DNA of 64,000 nucleotides from Chitinophagales bacterium. Its GTDB lineage: Bacteria > Bacteroidota > Bacteroidia > Chitinophagales > Chitinophagaceae. The notes under the pieces are model-generated. The model had not been told where the DNA came from. It saw only the letters and a program-made list of their open reading frames with translations, and made no database searches. Positions 16,978 to 25,721 of this stretch are shown here, piece after piece. Each line of letters starts with the position of its first letter. Within the stretch, counting starts at the first letter, position 1. A program made the translations under genes and the position numbers. The stretch lies in NCBI GenBank assembly GCA_015655125.1, contig JAATFP010000106.1, positions 62,001-126,000 on the forward strand. Direction: 5' to 3'.

Positions 16978-18321
16978 TTATTTTCTATTGAATAAGATCC
17001 GTTGGCCCCTATGAGATTCATTGACCATACCTTTTTCATAAACGATGTTACCATTTATCATCGTGGTGTCGATCGTTGCCGGAAATTGAAATCCTTCAAG
17101 CGGGCTCCAGCCGCATTTATACAGGAGATTTCCGTTTGTAACCAGGTATACCCGGTTAAGATCGGCTATCACCAGGTCGGCAAAATAGCCTTCGCGGATG
17201 TATCCGCGTTCCTTTATCTGGAAACAATCAGCCAGCGCGTGACTCATTTTTTGAGCGATCTTCTCAAGCGTGATCTTGCCGAGACTATGATAATACAACA
17301 TCAGTTGCAACGAATGTTGTACCAACGGCAAACCCGAGTGCGCATGTTCGTAAGGACCCTCCTTTTCGCTTAGCAGATGCGGCGCGTGGTCGGTGGCGAT
17401 CACGTCGAGGCGGTTGTCGTTGAGCGCTTCCCAGAGTGCAGCTTTATTGTGAGGGGCTTTGATGGCCGGATTGCATTTTATTTTATAACCCAGTTTTTCA
17501 TAATCATCTGCCGTAAAATGAAGATGATGCACGCACACTTCAGACGTAATGCGTTTGTCTTTGAGCGGCAGCATGTTTCCAAACAACTGCAGTTCTTTTT
17601 CTGTGCTGATATGTAAAATATGAAGGCGGCTGTTGTATTTCTGCGCAAACTGGATGGCAACCAGCGAAGATTCAAAGCATGCCTCCTCATCGCGGATGAT
17701 GGGGTGATCAGATACCGACAGCTCGCCTTTTGCCTGTTTGATCCGTTCATAATTTCTTTTAATGATGCGTTCGTCTTCACAATGCGTGGCAATCAGCAGT
17801 TCGCTTTCACTGAAAACGCGGTTGAGCGTACTGTGGTTATCCACGAGCATATTACCAGTGCTGCTGCCCATGAAGATCTTCAGCCCGCACACTTCGTTTT
17901 TAAAATCATTCGTCCGGATCGCCGCTTCGGCGTTATCATTGCTCACACCCATAAAAAAGGAATAATTGGCCACGGAACTTTTAGATGCCATTTTATATTT
18001 GTCTTCCAGCAGGTCGCGGGTGAGTGCGTTCGGGATCGTATTGGGCATATCCATGAAAGTGGTAGTACCTCCGGCCACGGCTGCGCGGCTCTCGGTATGG
18101 ATATTGGCTTTGTGTGTAAGCCCGGGTTCGCGGAAGTGTACCTGGTCGTCGATTACGCCGGGAAAAAGATGTTTGCCTTCGCCGTTGATTTCAATGGCTG
18201 CACCTTTTACATTGATGGAACCCGCAACCTTTTCAATGCGTTCACCGTTTATTAATACATCAAGGGATTCAATTTTGCTTTCATTTACTACCATTATGTT
18301 CTTGAAAAGATATTTTTGCAT
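16978..18321 (-). CDS. pyrC: Dihydroorotase
   Basis: Cyclises N-carbamoyl-aspartate to dihydroorotate, third step of pyrimidine synthesis. The 447-residue protein has the amidohydrolase barrel: VIDDQVHFREPG at 57-67, lysine 148 in CGLKIFMGSS (the carbamylated lysine position), HCEDE, HILHISTEKE and ATDHAPHLLSEKEGP with the catalytic Asp. Unusually, the first His of the HxH metal pair is Gln60; I recall the same DDQVHF in other Bacteroidota enzymes, so it may be a lineage trait, not inactivation. Dihydropyrimidinase/allantoinase are alternatives but fit less well. Transcribed away from the Wzi-like gene, 39 bases apart. Confidence 0.9.
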   Translation of the reverse strand: MQKYLFKNIMVVNESKIESLDVLINGERIEKVAGSINVKGAAIEINGEGKHLFPGVIDDQVHFREPGLTHKANIHTESRAAVAGGTTTFMDMPNTIPNALTRDLLEDKYKMASKSSVANYSFFMGVSNDNAEAAIRTNDFKNEVCGLKIFMGSSTGNMLVDNHSTLNRVFSESELLIATHCEDERIIKRNYERIKQAKGELSVSDHPIIRDEEACFESSLVAIQFAQKYNSRLHILHISTEKELQLFGNMLPLKDKRITSEVCVHHLHFTADDYEKLGYKIKCNPAIKAPHNKAALWEALNDNRLDVIATDHAPHLLSEKEGPYEHAHSGLPLVQHSLQLMLYYHSLGKITLEKIAQKMSHALADCFQIKERGYIREGYFADLVIADLNRVYLVTNGNLLYKCGWSPLEGFQFPATIDTTMINGNIVYEKGMVNESHRGQRILFNRK

Positions 18322-18360
18322 ACCTTGAATTTAAAGATTTATTAAAAATTACCAAACAAT

Positions 18361-20085
18361 ATGCAAATTATCAAAAGCCTGCTCAAACTGATTGTTTTTG
18401 TTTGTCCGATCACGGCTGCGGCACAATCTACTTATTTGAACCAGGGTTCCAAAGAAAATCATTTCATCGAGCGATTGGAGATAAAGCAGCAGAGAAATAC
18501 GGATCTCAATTTTTCCGCCCTTAAACCTTATAACAGAAAAGATATCGTTCGCGAAGCGGAATTTCTCGACAGCGCACGGATGGGCTACAGCGATTCTACC
18601 GGCGTAGACATGCACAAGGAATGGACGGATCTTGACCTGACCGCAGTAGACGAATACAATCTTCGTAGCCTGCTGATGAACAACAGCGAATGGGTAAGCA
18701 CACCCCGGGAAGATTTTGCAAGCAAGCATCCGCTCTGGAACACGTTCTACAAAACACAGGCAAACCTACTGGAAGTGAATGAGAAAGATTTCTTTCTTGC
18801 TGTGAACCCGATCCTCAATTTCAAACAGGCCGTGGAGCCGGGCTATGATGAAAGCATTTTTCTGAATACCCGCGGTGTAAGCGTACGCGGACTGATTGCA
18901 AAGAAGATCGGATTTTCTTCCATCATCACCGAAAATCAGGAACGTGGCCCCACATTTTTTAATGAATATGTGAAAGCAAACAGGGCTGTACCCGGGTATG
19001 GTTTTTATAAAAATTTTAAAAAAACCGCCTTTGACTATTTTGACGCGCGTGGCTATATTACTTTTGGTGCTACAAAATATATAAACGTTCAATTTGGGTA
19101 TGATAAAAATTTTATTGGCGATGGCTATCGCAGTATGTTCCTGAGCGATTGGGGGAACAGCAATTTATTTTTAAAATTGAATACCAAGATCTGGAAGCTG
19201 AATTATCAGAATCTTTTCATGGAACTGATGCCGCAGTTTGATAAAAACCACGGCGATGTTTTGCTCGACCGGAAATATGCGGCCATGCATCACCTGAGCA
19301 TGAATGTTACCAAATGGCTGAATGTGGGCCTGTTTGAAGGGATCATTTTTGGCCGGCGCAACCGTTTCGACTTTCAATATCTGAACCCGATCATTTTTTA
19401 CAGGCATGTTGAAGGGACGATCGGTAGCCCGGATAATGCTGTTGCGGGCCTTGACCTTAAAGCCAATGTTGCTCACCGGTTGCAGTTTTACGGCCAGTTC
19501 CTGCTGGATGAATTCCGCATTAAGGACCTCGTAAAAAATTCAAAAAGTTGGGTGAACAAATATGCTTACCAGGTGGGAATGAAATACGTGGATGCGTTTG
19601 GCGTGAAGAACCTCGATCTTCAGGGCGAAATAAACCGCGTGCGGCCGTTCATGTATTCGCATAACGACAGCACTGCTAACTACACACATTACAATCAACC
19701 GCTGGCGCATCCTTTGGGTGCTAACTTCCAGGAGTTTATCGGGATCGTGCGTTATCAACCCGCCCCAAAATGGACATTGGATGCCACTGCCATTTATTAT
19801 TATAAAGGACTGGATAGTGCCAATACCAACTTCGGTGGTGATATTTTTAAAGATTACACTACCAGAAATCAACCGGATAATAATTTTATTGTAGGTGGGG
19901 GCGCGAAAGCGAAATGCCTGAATTTTATGATGAATATCGCTTATGAGTTCCGGCAGAACCTTTTCTTCGAAGCTTCGTTCCAGCATCGCAATTATAAGGT
20001 TGAAGGGGCAAGTGGAGAAGGGAACACCACGATGGTGACGGCGGGTATTAGATTGAATATATTCCGAAGAGCATATGATTTTTAA
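18361..20085 (+). CDS. Outer-membrane beta-barrel, Wzi/RemB-like
   Basis: A secreted protein of 574 residues with a signal peptide ending CPITAAAQS. The body has alternating hydrophobic strands with aromatic girdles (FGATKYINVQFGYDKNFIG, FFEASFQHRNYKVEG) and ends in a charged-aromatic final strand, RLNIFRRAYDF. This architecture matches the Wzi capsule-assembly superfamily, which includes RemB of gliding Flavobacterium. RemB-like proteins support cell-surface motility or polysaccharide attachment; here that is inference. It precedes porT in convergent orientation, and the two stops are separated by a 340-base palindromic gap. Confidence 0.7.
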   Translation: MQIIKSLLKLIVFVCPITAAAQSTYLNQGSKENHFIERLEIKQQRNTDLNFSALKPYNRKDIVREAEFLDSARMGYSDSTGVDMHKEWTDLDLTAVDEYNLRSLLMNNSEWVSTPREDFASKHPLWNTFYKTQANLLEVNEKDFFLAVNPILNFKQAVEPGYDESIFLNTRGVSVRGLIAKKIGFSSIITENQERGPTFFNEYVKANRAVPGYGFYKNFKKTAFDYFDARGYITFGATKYINVQFGYDKNFIGDGYRSMFLSDWGNSNLFLKLNTKIWKLNYQNLFMELMPQFDKNHGDVLLDRKYAAMHHLSMNVTKWLNVGLFEGIIFGRRNRFDFQYLNPIIFYRHVEGTIGSPDNAVAGLDLKANVAHRLQFYGQFLLDEFRIKDLVKNSKSWVNKYAYQVGMKYVDAFGVKNLDLQGEINRVRPFMYSHNDSTANYTHYNQPLAHPLGANFQEFIGIVRYQPAPKWTLDATAIYYYKGLDSANTNFGGDIFKDYTTRNQPDNNFIVGGGAKAKCLNFMMNIAYEFRQNLFFEASFQHRNYKVEGASGEGNTTMVTAGIRLNIFRRAYDF

Positions 20086-20095
20086 TCAGGAAAAC

Positions 20096-20423
20096 GAACA
20101 CAGATTTAAATTGATTTTTTGATCACACTGAATTCAGATCCCACCTTTGGTGGGATTTTTTTATTTTATCGCAGATTTTTTCCCGCAAAGCGGGATGATT
20201 AAATGATTACGCAGATTGGGATTCACCTGCGGTGAATTTTGTGCCCGAGGATTTCGCAGAGAACGCAGATTTTCTCTGGCTGGATCCTCGCGCCGTTTCG
20301 CAAGGCGAAATACAATCTGCGTAATCATTTAATCAGTTTTCGCGCAGCGGAAAAAAATAATCTGCGATAAAAAAATCCCGCGAAGCGGGATGAATTATGT
20401 CTAATCAATTCAAATCAGTGTTC
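20096..20423. repeat. Large modular palindrome between convergent genes
   Basis: The 338-base gap is almost wholly palindromic. Outer arms begin GAACACAGATTT at 20096 and end AAATCAGTGTTC at 20423. Inner modules pair ATTTTATCGCAGATT (20163-20177) with AATCTGCGATAA (20359-20370), and ATTAAATGATTACGCAGATT (about 20198-20217) with AATCTGCGTAATCATTTAAT (20314-20333). Small complete hairpins (TCCCGCAAAGCGGGA, TCCCGCGAAGCGGGA, TTCGCAAGGCGAA) sit between modules, and TCCCACCTTTGGTGGGATTTTTTT (20138-20161) resembles a plus-strand terminator for the Wzi-like gene. No coding potential seen. Confidence 0.8.
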
Positions 20424-21170
20424 CTATTCTACCGTCAGCGAAAACGTGATCGTTCTCGAATTAACCTTATCGATCACATTGGAATATTTAAGATCCGGAT
20501 CGCGCTTGTGCATGTTGCGCAGGCCGTAGCCAATCTTTAACTCGGGTGTTAATACAAAGACCGGGAAATATAAATGAAAGCCCAGGCCGGCTTCCACGCC
20601 ATAATCAAGCTTTTGTAATTTAATAAGATCTGCATTTTTTGCCGAAGCCTTATTAGCCGCCATATCATATTCTATCTTTCCACCGGCCATCATGTATACT
20701 TTAAAATTTGCGATGCGGTCGCTACTGAATTTTACCTGCAATGGCAAGGCAAGTGTGATACCCTGGACTTTTTTTGTGGTAACAGTATCTTCACCCAACA
20801 CGCGGTTTGGATAAGACAGATGATATTGAAATGCTTTCTCTGTAAAAACAAGATCGAGAGGATAGGTTCGCAGATCAAAATGTTCACTGATGTTGAGATT
20901 CACCAGCCATGCCATATTGATACCTGTGCTGTTGACACTTTCCACAACGGTTATCGTGTCGTTATTGCTGCCGTTTGGTAAAGTTAGAAAGCGCGGGTGA
21001 AATGTAAAATTATAGTGGGCGCGGTTGGCACCCACATTGATGCCAAAATGAACCCGCTTGGAATCATGGTCGGGAAGATTCAACTCTATTTCGCTTGCCA
21101 CCTGTGCGGCGGCACCAAAGAAGGTTCCCAATAAAAGAATCAATAAACTGTATCTCATTTTTGTCCGCAA
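20424..21170 (-). CDS. porT: PorT family protein (type IX secretion)
   Basis: Predicted outer-membrane beta-barrel needed for type IX secretion in Bacteroidota. The 248-residue protein has a signal peptide (LLILLLGTFFGAAAQ), an early FGINVGANRAHYNF strand, FDLRTYPLDLVFTEKAFQYHL and a closing RTITFSLTVE strand. The gene overlaps the end of ubiE by 16 bases (or starts at 21158 with MRYSL), the conserved ubiE-porT pairing of the phylum. Two T9SS cargo genes lie elsewhere in the window (23613-25193 and 53482-56166), consistent with an active system. Confidence 0.88.
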   Translation of the reverse strand: MRTKMRYSLLILLLGTFFGAAAQVASEIELNLPDHDSKRVHFGINVGANRAHYNFTFHPRFLTLPNGSNNDTITVVESVNSTGINMAWLVNLNISEHFDLRTYPLDLVFTEKAFQYHLSYPNRVLGEDTVTTKKVQGITLALPLQVKFSSDRIANFKVYMMAGGKIEYDMAANKASAKNADLIKLQKLDYGVEAGLGFHLYFPVFVLTPELKIGYGLRNMHKRDPDLKYSNVIDKVNSRTITFSLTVE

Positions 21171-21898
21171 TAAATACTACAAATACCAAAGCTAAGCGCC
21201 TGGCTCTGTATGTTGTTATAACCTAGGTTTTCTAAAATCTGAGTAAAGTTTTTGCCTTCGGGAAATTTTTTTATTGATTCGTCTAAATATGAATATGCAT
21301 GCTTGTTCTTCGAAAAAAGTTTACCCATGCTGGGCGTTACGATCTTCATGTAGATATTGTAAAAGCCTTTTACGAGCGGCCCGCGTGGTTGACTGAATTC
21401 GAGTACCACCAGTTTTCCGCCCGGTTTCAGCACCCTCAGAATTTCAGACAAGCCTTTTTCGAGATGTTGAAAGTTGCGTACTCCGAAAGCCACCGTTACT
21501 GCGTCAAACGAGTTGTTATCGAAACTTATTGTTTCGCTATCGCCCTTTAACAATTCTATCTGTAGCTCTAAACCTGCTTCTTTTATTTTCTTTCTCCCTA
21601 TCTCCAGCATTCCTTCACTGATATCGATTCCCGTGATCTTGTCTGGCTTTAACAAACCCGATGCCATAATGGCCACGTCGCCGGTACCTGTGGCTACATC
21701 CAGGATTTTTTTTGGCCGGATATCTTTTAAATATCCGAGCGCCTTTTTGCGCCAGCCGATATCAATTCCCGCACTCAGGAACCTGTTCAGGAAATCGTAG
21801 CGGTGGGCGATATCGTCAAACATTTCCGCTACCTGCTGTTTTTTGCTGAGATCAGAGTCTTTATCCGGAACAACCGTGTCGTGCTCAAATTTTGTCAT
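21155..21898 (-). CDS. ubiE: Demethylmenaquinone methyltransferase UbiE/MenG
   Basis: SAM-dependent methyltransferase that performs the last step of menaquinone synthesis. At 247 residues it is family length. Motif I is ILDVATGTGDVAI, followed by KITGIDISEGMLEIG, DAVTVAFGVRNF and LKPGGKLVVLEFSQP, the UbiE signature blocks. The start at 21898 (MTKFEHDTVVP) is preferred over 21928, because a TATATTTG box lies at 21908-21915, nine bases upstream. First gene of the ubiE-porT operon, divergent from engB. Confidence 0.95.
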   Translation of the reverse strand: MTKFEHDTVVPDKDSDLSKKQQVAEMFDDIAHRYDFLNRFLSAGIDIGWRKKALGYLKDIRPKKILDVATGTGDVAIMASGLLKPDKITGIDISEGMLEIGRKKIKEAGLELQIELLKGDSETISFDNNSFDAVTVAFGVRNFQHLEKGLSEILRVLKPGGKLVVLEFSQPRGPLVKGFYNIYMKIVTPSMGKLFSKNKHAYSYLDESIKKFPEGKNFTQILENLGYNNIQSQALSFGICSIYCGQK

Positions 21899-21907
21899 AC
21901 AATGGTG

Positions 21908-21915
21908 CAAATATA
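21908..21915 (-). promoter_or_regulatory. -7 box of ubiE-porT
   Basis: TATATTTG on the minus strand, nine bases before the ubiE start codon, matches the TAnnTTTG box. No clear TTG lies 17-23 bases upstream. Confidence 0.5.
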
Positions 21916-21999
21916 AGCCCTTTACCATTTTGTAAGAAGATGGAAATGATTTTCATGGTCAGAGAAAGGTTAAATTTGCCTTCGAACAGCAACATATTA

Positions 22000-22056
22000 C
22001 ACAGATTTCTACGGATTACTTTCTTTTCGCCTGCGAAAACCCGTGGAAATCTGTGG
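22000..22056. repeat. CACAGATTTC palindrome before engB
   Basis: CACAGATTTCTACGG (22000-22014) pairs with CCGTGGAAATCTGTG (22041-22055) at 14 of 15 positions, with an inner TTCGCCTGCGAA hairpin. It ends 14 bases before the engB ATG and shares the ACAGATTT word with 15297-15533 and 20096-20423. It would be a hairpin in the engB leader if transcribed. Confidence 0.65.
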
Positions 22057-22070
22057 CTCAAAAAGTTTTT

Positions 22071-22721
22071 ATGCAGATCAAAAAAGCAGTGTATATAATT
22101 AGTAGTCCTGATTTTGAAAAATGTCCCGTTCCGGATAAGCCGGAATACGCATTTATCGGGCGAAGCAATGTGGGCAAATCGTCGCTGATAAATATGCTTT
22201 GTAACAATGAAAAGCTGGCAAAAACATCGGCATCTCCGGGAAAAACGCAGATGATCAACCACTTTGATATTGTAAGTACGGCTTTTACGGAAGAAAACAA
22301 AAAGACCGAATCTGTCTACCATTGGTATCTTGTGGATCTTCCCGGGTATGGTTTTGCAAAAGTGAGCATGCGTAGCCGCAACCGGTGGGAACAGATGATA
22401 GAAAATTATCTTCGCAAGCGCGAAAATCTCGTACAGGTTTTTGTTTTGATAGATGCCCGCCACAGCCCTCAAAAAATAGATCTTGAATTTTTAGAAAATC
22501 TCAAAAAGTGGGATGTTCCGTTCAGTCTTGTTTTTACAAAAAGCGATAAGGAAAATCAAAGGATCGTTTCAAAAAATGTAAAAGCATTTCTGGAGGCGAT
22601 GAAAAAAACATGGCAGTTTCTGCCGCGTCATTTTGTAACGAGTGCGGTAAAGAAAACGGGGAAGGATAAGATACTTACGTTTATTGCGGAAACGAATGAA
22701 GAGAACACCATTAAGAATTAA
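22071..22721 (+). CDS. engB: Ribosome biogenesis GTPase YihA/YsxC (EngB)
   Basis: TRAFAC-class GTPase needed for 50S ribosomal subunit assembly. G-motifs: G1 GRSNVGKSSL, G2 around SASPGKTQ, G3 VDLPGYGFAKVS, G4 FTKSDKE, G5 VTSAVKKTG. I use the ATG at 22071 (MQIKKAVYIISSPDFEKCP), giving 216 residues; a GTG at 22053 lies inside the palindrome and is less likely. Divergent from ubiE, and followed by a convergent YkuK-type gene. Confidence 0.94.
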   Translation: MQIKKAVYIISSPDFEKCPVPDKPEYAFIGRSNVGKSSLINMLCNNEKLAKTSASPGKTQMINHFDIVSTAFTEENKKTESVYHWYLVDLPGYGFAKVSMRSRNRWEQMIENYLRKRENLVQVFVLIDARHSPQKIDLEFLENLKKWDVPFSLVFTKSDKENQRIVSKNVKAFLEAMKKTWQFLPRHFVTSAVKKTGKDKILTFIAETNEENTIKN

Positions 22722-22831
22722 GAATTGCTTTTTCTTACAATCGTTTTTTTGGGTCGTTGCAATATGAACCAGCACTGCGGTAATTTCTTTTCAAATATTC
22801 AGGGGATATGCTGTCAGGTGAGTTCCCCGGA

Positions 22832-22860
22832 AGATTTCACCATTGACTATTCACCATTCG
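22832..22860. repeat. ACCATTGACTATTCACCATTC word repeat
   Basis: TTCACCATTGACTATTCACC in the convergent gap between engB and the YkuK-type gene. It is the reverse-oriented form of the word at 16855-16900 and matches 37994-38028 most closely. Confidence 0.5.
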
Positions 22861-22890
22861 CCGTACTTGAAACGGGAGCTTTACGATATA

Positions 22891-23364
22891 TTAATTCACA
22901 ACTTTATTCGCGCAGCTACTGCTGGCAAATGCTTCCGGCTTTGCTTTGAATGCAAAGCCCATTCCGAGGATATATCCCATGGCTTCCTTGAGCGCTTCAT
23001 TGCTTTTAAAATTCGGACTGGTGTTGATGTCTGCATGTACTTCCATTTCCACATTGTATTGTGTAAATATGTTGCAGAGTTCATACGCGATCTCTATGCT
23101 TTTGGCAACTTCCACGAGCATCCTTTCTTTGATGCTGTAGGAGATCAGCGTTTTTTCGTTGTGGATGAACATGAAGCCGCCTTGTCCTTCGCGTAAAAAA
23201 ACAATGACGGTGGCAAATTCTGTTTCTTTTCCTTTCACCTGGCTGTCGGTGCCGATGCAAACTTTCAGCTTGTGGCCTGCAGCTGTTTCTCTTTTGATGG
23301 CCTGCGATACCGCATCTTTGATGGGAAGATGGATGGCATCACCATTGAATTTTCTCCATAGCAT
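22891..23364 (-). CDS. YkuK-type RNase H-like fold protein
   Basis: A 157-residue protein of the YkuK family (RNase H-like fold, DUF458). Diagnostic blocks are CIGTDSQVKGKETEFATVIV with an aspartate at the RNase H position, ERMLVEVAKSIEIAYEL, EVHADINTSPNFKS and a closing GMGFAFKAKPEAFASSSCA. The bacterial family has no established activity: the fold suggests nucleic acid processing, and the conserved aspartates (GTDSQ, HADIN) are compatible with metal binding. Cytoplasmic; first gene of a long minus-strand stretch when read from the right. Confidence 0.82.
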   Translation of the reverse strand: MLWRKFNGDAIHLPIKDAVSQAIKRETAAGHKLKVCIGTDSQVKGKETEFATVIVFLREGQGGFMFIHNEKTLISYSIKERMLVEVAKSIEIAYELCNIFTQYNVEMEVHADINTSPNFKSNEALKEAMGYILGMGFAFKAKPEAFASSSCANKVVN

Positions 23365-23455
23365 AATTAGTGGGGTTTTCTAAATTTACGAATAAATTGA
23401 AAGCCGAATGTTATGTAAATGCTATGGGACACAGAAATGTGAATATGTGGAAATC

Positions 23456-23556
23456 TATGATCTATGAAGTATGATCTATGATTTTCTTTAAATCATTGCA
23501 GCGTTACAAATAAAATCCTCTAAAAATTTCAGAAGATCATAGATCATACTTCATAC
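23456..23556. repeat. TATGATCTATGAT inverted repeat
   Basis: TATGAAGTATGATCTATGAT (left arm, about 23465-23484) faces ATCATAGATCATACTTCATA (right arm, about 23536-23555), an essentially complete inverted repeat. A second copy of the left word precedes it. The same words form the palindrome at 39722-39833. It lies downstream of the metalloprotease terminator. Confidence 0.65.
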
Positions 23557-23558
23557 AT

Positions 23559-23591
23559 AAAAAAAGGGGCCAGTCCCTAACACTGACCCCT
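23559..23591 (-). terminator. Rho-independent terminator of the metalloprotease gene
   Basis: On the minus strand AGGGGTCAGT, a 7-base loop, and ACTGGCCCCT (one mismatch) form a 10-bp GC-rich stem followed by seven T residues. It lies 22 bases after the stop codon of the metalloprotease gene. Confidence 0.85.
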
Positions 23592-23612
23592 AAACTTACA
23601 CATGAATCTACC

Positions 23613-25193
23613 TTACTGTTTTATAATCCTTTCTGTTTGTTTATTGTTGTCGCTGATGACCTGCAATACATACATGCCCGCAGGTTGATTGTAAAGATTG
23701 ATCGTGTTCATTCCTTTTGCACCGTTTCCTATCGCGATCATTTTTCCGTTTACATCCATTAGTTTGTATTGATATTTTTCAGCTGCGTTCACCGCAATAT
23801 TTTCACGAACGAATGTTGAAATGCTGAATAATTTTTTGATACCGGTTGATTTTAAAACGGTTACATTTGAGTAAGCTGTCTGATCAATTACGGAAGTAAC
23901 TTTCAGGCGATAGTAAAGGTTACCCGTTTGAACCGGAACATAGCTGTAATCCACCCGTGATGCGGTTAACGGCGTAAGTGTATTGAAGTGAATTCCATCT
24001 TCCGATACCTCCAGCGTCTGTGATTTGATCGGCTCATCGGAAATGACTTTCCAGTTGAGGTTGTGTTTTCCATCATTGCTGTTTCCGCTCAGGGTAATGT
24101 CTTTGATCGGCAACACGCCTGCCGTTCCCTTGATCGTGTACGCACCAAGGCTTCCGTATTCTGACGTGTTTGCATTACCAACACCGGTTACAACCATGTA
24201 ATAAGTGCCGGCAGATAAAGCCACATCGGTGATCACGGCTAATGCATCCGCAGGATTGAAAGTGTTGATGAGCGTTTTGGAAGAATTGAACAATTCAACT
24301 TTTACGTCAAGATTTGCTGCGTCGCGACCTCCATTCAAACCGTATGGTGACACTTCCAGGTGAAGTGTGGAATTTTGTGAAATCATAAATTTGAAAGCAT
24401 CCTTGTCGGTATCGGTTGTGATAAGACCGGCGTCGGAAAAATTATTTGTTCCAAGCGAATACGTGCTGTTATCTAAGGTTTCGGTATAATCGTCGGTACG
24501 ATATCCAAATCCGTTCGAAGTGGTGATGATCGTAAGGTTGTCCTGTGTCAGCGAACAGCCATAAGGTGTGGGACCATAGTTCCAGCCAGTCATGTTTTTG
24601 TAGTAACTGTTGCCCATGATTGGCGCCCAACCTATTTCTCCACTGCCGGTACCAAGCGCATATGTTTCTGTAAGATTGCAATTGGCATCATAAGATGACT
24701 GATGCGAAAGGCCAACTGTATGGCCACCTTCATGCGAGCAACATTCAGCAATATACTTGGGATTGTTTGCCAGCCGGTCGGTAAATACAAAGCCCGGCAC
24801 ATCATCGCCCCATGTAAAGGACCCGATATAAGATATTCCGCCAACGCCCTGGTACCATGCACTTGTAGGCGTTACGATCAACCGCATCCGTTGTGCCAAC
24901 GGTGCCGCAATGAACTTTGTGGAATCTGTTGTGATGTTGATATTGAAAGGGCGATAATCCTCAGAAACCCTGTTGAATATTTCGGTGATCTGATCTGAAG
25001 TCATGCCGCTTGGTGCACATACAAAAGACGTGTTGCCGTTCCAGGCATATGATTTTACGGTCTGGCCGTCAAAATCGAGATACATGGTTGCTGTTGCAGA
25101 AGGAAGGCTGTTGAGCTTGGGCGTTTGGGCCACCGCTTTAAGCGAAGTTGCCAGCGCCAGGATGAAAAATATTTTTTGTGTAAAGTTTTTCAT
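23613..25193 (-). CDS. Secreted metzincin-like zinc protease with T9SS type A end
   Basis: Extracellular metalloprotease of 526 residues. A signal peptide ends at about residue 22 (LKAVAQ). The zinc site HEGGHTVGLSH spans 154-164 and matches HExxHxxGxxH of metzincins, with the catalytic Glu155. A later stretch, DKDAFKFMISQNSTLHLEV, resembles a PPC-type beta domain; a Fn3-like segment follows. The last 80 residues (VNAAEKYQYKLMDVNGKMI, NLYNQPAGMYVLQV, ERIIKQ) match a T9SS type A sorting domain, so it should be exported by the Por system and anchored or released. An uncharacterised 151-residue secreted protein gene lies 72 bases upstream. Confidence 0.9.
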   Translation of the reverse strand: MKNFTQKIFFILALATSLKAVAQTPKLNSLPSATATMYLDFDGQTVKSYAWNGNTSFVCAPSGMTSDQITEIFNRVSEDYRPFNINITTDSTKFIAAPLAQRMRLIVTPTSAWYQGVGGISYIGSFTWGDDVPGFVFTDRLANNPKYIAECCSHEGGHTVGLSHQSSYDANCNLTETYALGTGSGEIGWAPIMGNSYYKNMTGWNYGPTPYGCSLTQDNLTIITTSNGFGYRTDDYTETLDNSTYSLGTNNFSDAGLITTDTDKDAFKFMISQNSTLHLEVSPYGLNGGRDAANLDVKVELFNSSKTLINTFNPADALAVITDVALSAGTYYMVVTGVGNANTSEYGSLGAYTIKGTAGVLPIKDITLSGNSNDGKHNLNWKVISDEPIKSQTLEVSEDGIHFNTLTPLTASRVDYSYVPVQTGNLYYRLKVTSVIDQTAYSNVTVLKSTGIKKLFSISTFVRENIAVNAAEKYQYKLMDVNGKMIAIGNGAKGMNTINLYNQPAGMYVLQVISDNNKQTERIIKQ

Positions 25194-25265
25194 TGTTGGA
25201 TGTTTTAAGCCGATAGGGCGGCTGTTTATTTTTATAGTGTTTGGATGTATCGGATGCAGATAAAG

Positions 25266-25721
25266 CTAGTTGTAACTACAGTCTTGCAATATTTTGTCTG
25301 TTTGAAATTTTTGAAGACGATAATCTCCTGTAACTGATTTTTTTATTTCATAACCATCGGAAGCCCCTGGATTGATAATGCGGCCCACATAGGTAATTGT
25401 ATTATCGCTGTTGGTGATCATCGACACGGCGAGAATAGAATTATTGAGTTCAGAAGATATAACCGTTACTGTCCGGAGATTTTTATATTTTATTTCGTTG
25501 CTCGAAACTTTTCCGTTGAATACGAGTCCGCCGCCAAAGGCGAGAGAAATATTTAGCCCCACCGGCACATAGAAAACTTTTTCCAAAGTATTAGTTTCTA
25601 CGGCAATGTTTTCGGGTAGATTTGCAAACAATTTTGGCTTGACAGAACTTGTTTGCGAGAAGGCAGCTGCTGTGGTAAGGCAAAGCAGCAGCGTAAGCAA
25701 ATGTTTACTTAGCGGTTTCAT
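25266..25721 (-). CDS. Uncharacterised secreted protein
   Basis: A 151-residue protein with a clear signal peptide (LLTLLLCLTTAAAFSQ) and no domain that I recognise. The mature part is mostly beta-strand forming (KNLRTVTVISSELNNSILAV, NTITYVGRIINPG) and contains a single cysteine near the C-terminus. It precedes the metalloprotease gene by 72 bases on the same strand, so the two are probably co-expressed; an inhibitor, chaperone or unrelated protein are all possible. No function is assigned. Confidence 0.65.
   Translation of the reverse strand: MKPLSKHLLTLLLCLTTAAAFSQTSSVKPKLFANLPENIAVETNTLEKVFYVPVGLNISLAFGGGLVFNGKVSSNEIKYKNLRTVTVISSELNNSILAVSMITNSDNTITYVGRIINPGASDGYEIKKSVTGDYRLQKFQTDKILQDCSYN

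Noticed and set aside
17620-18255. 211-codon plus-strand frame inside pyrC
   Set aside because: Antisense to conserved dihydroorotase motifs; no start-site support.
20138-20161. Riboswitch-like fold
   Set aside because: The TCCCACC/GGTGGGA stem with a T-run is simply a terminator hairpin after the Wzi-like gene, not a known aptamer.
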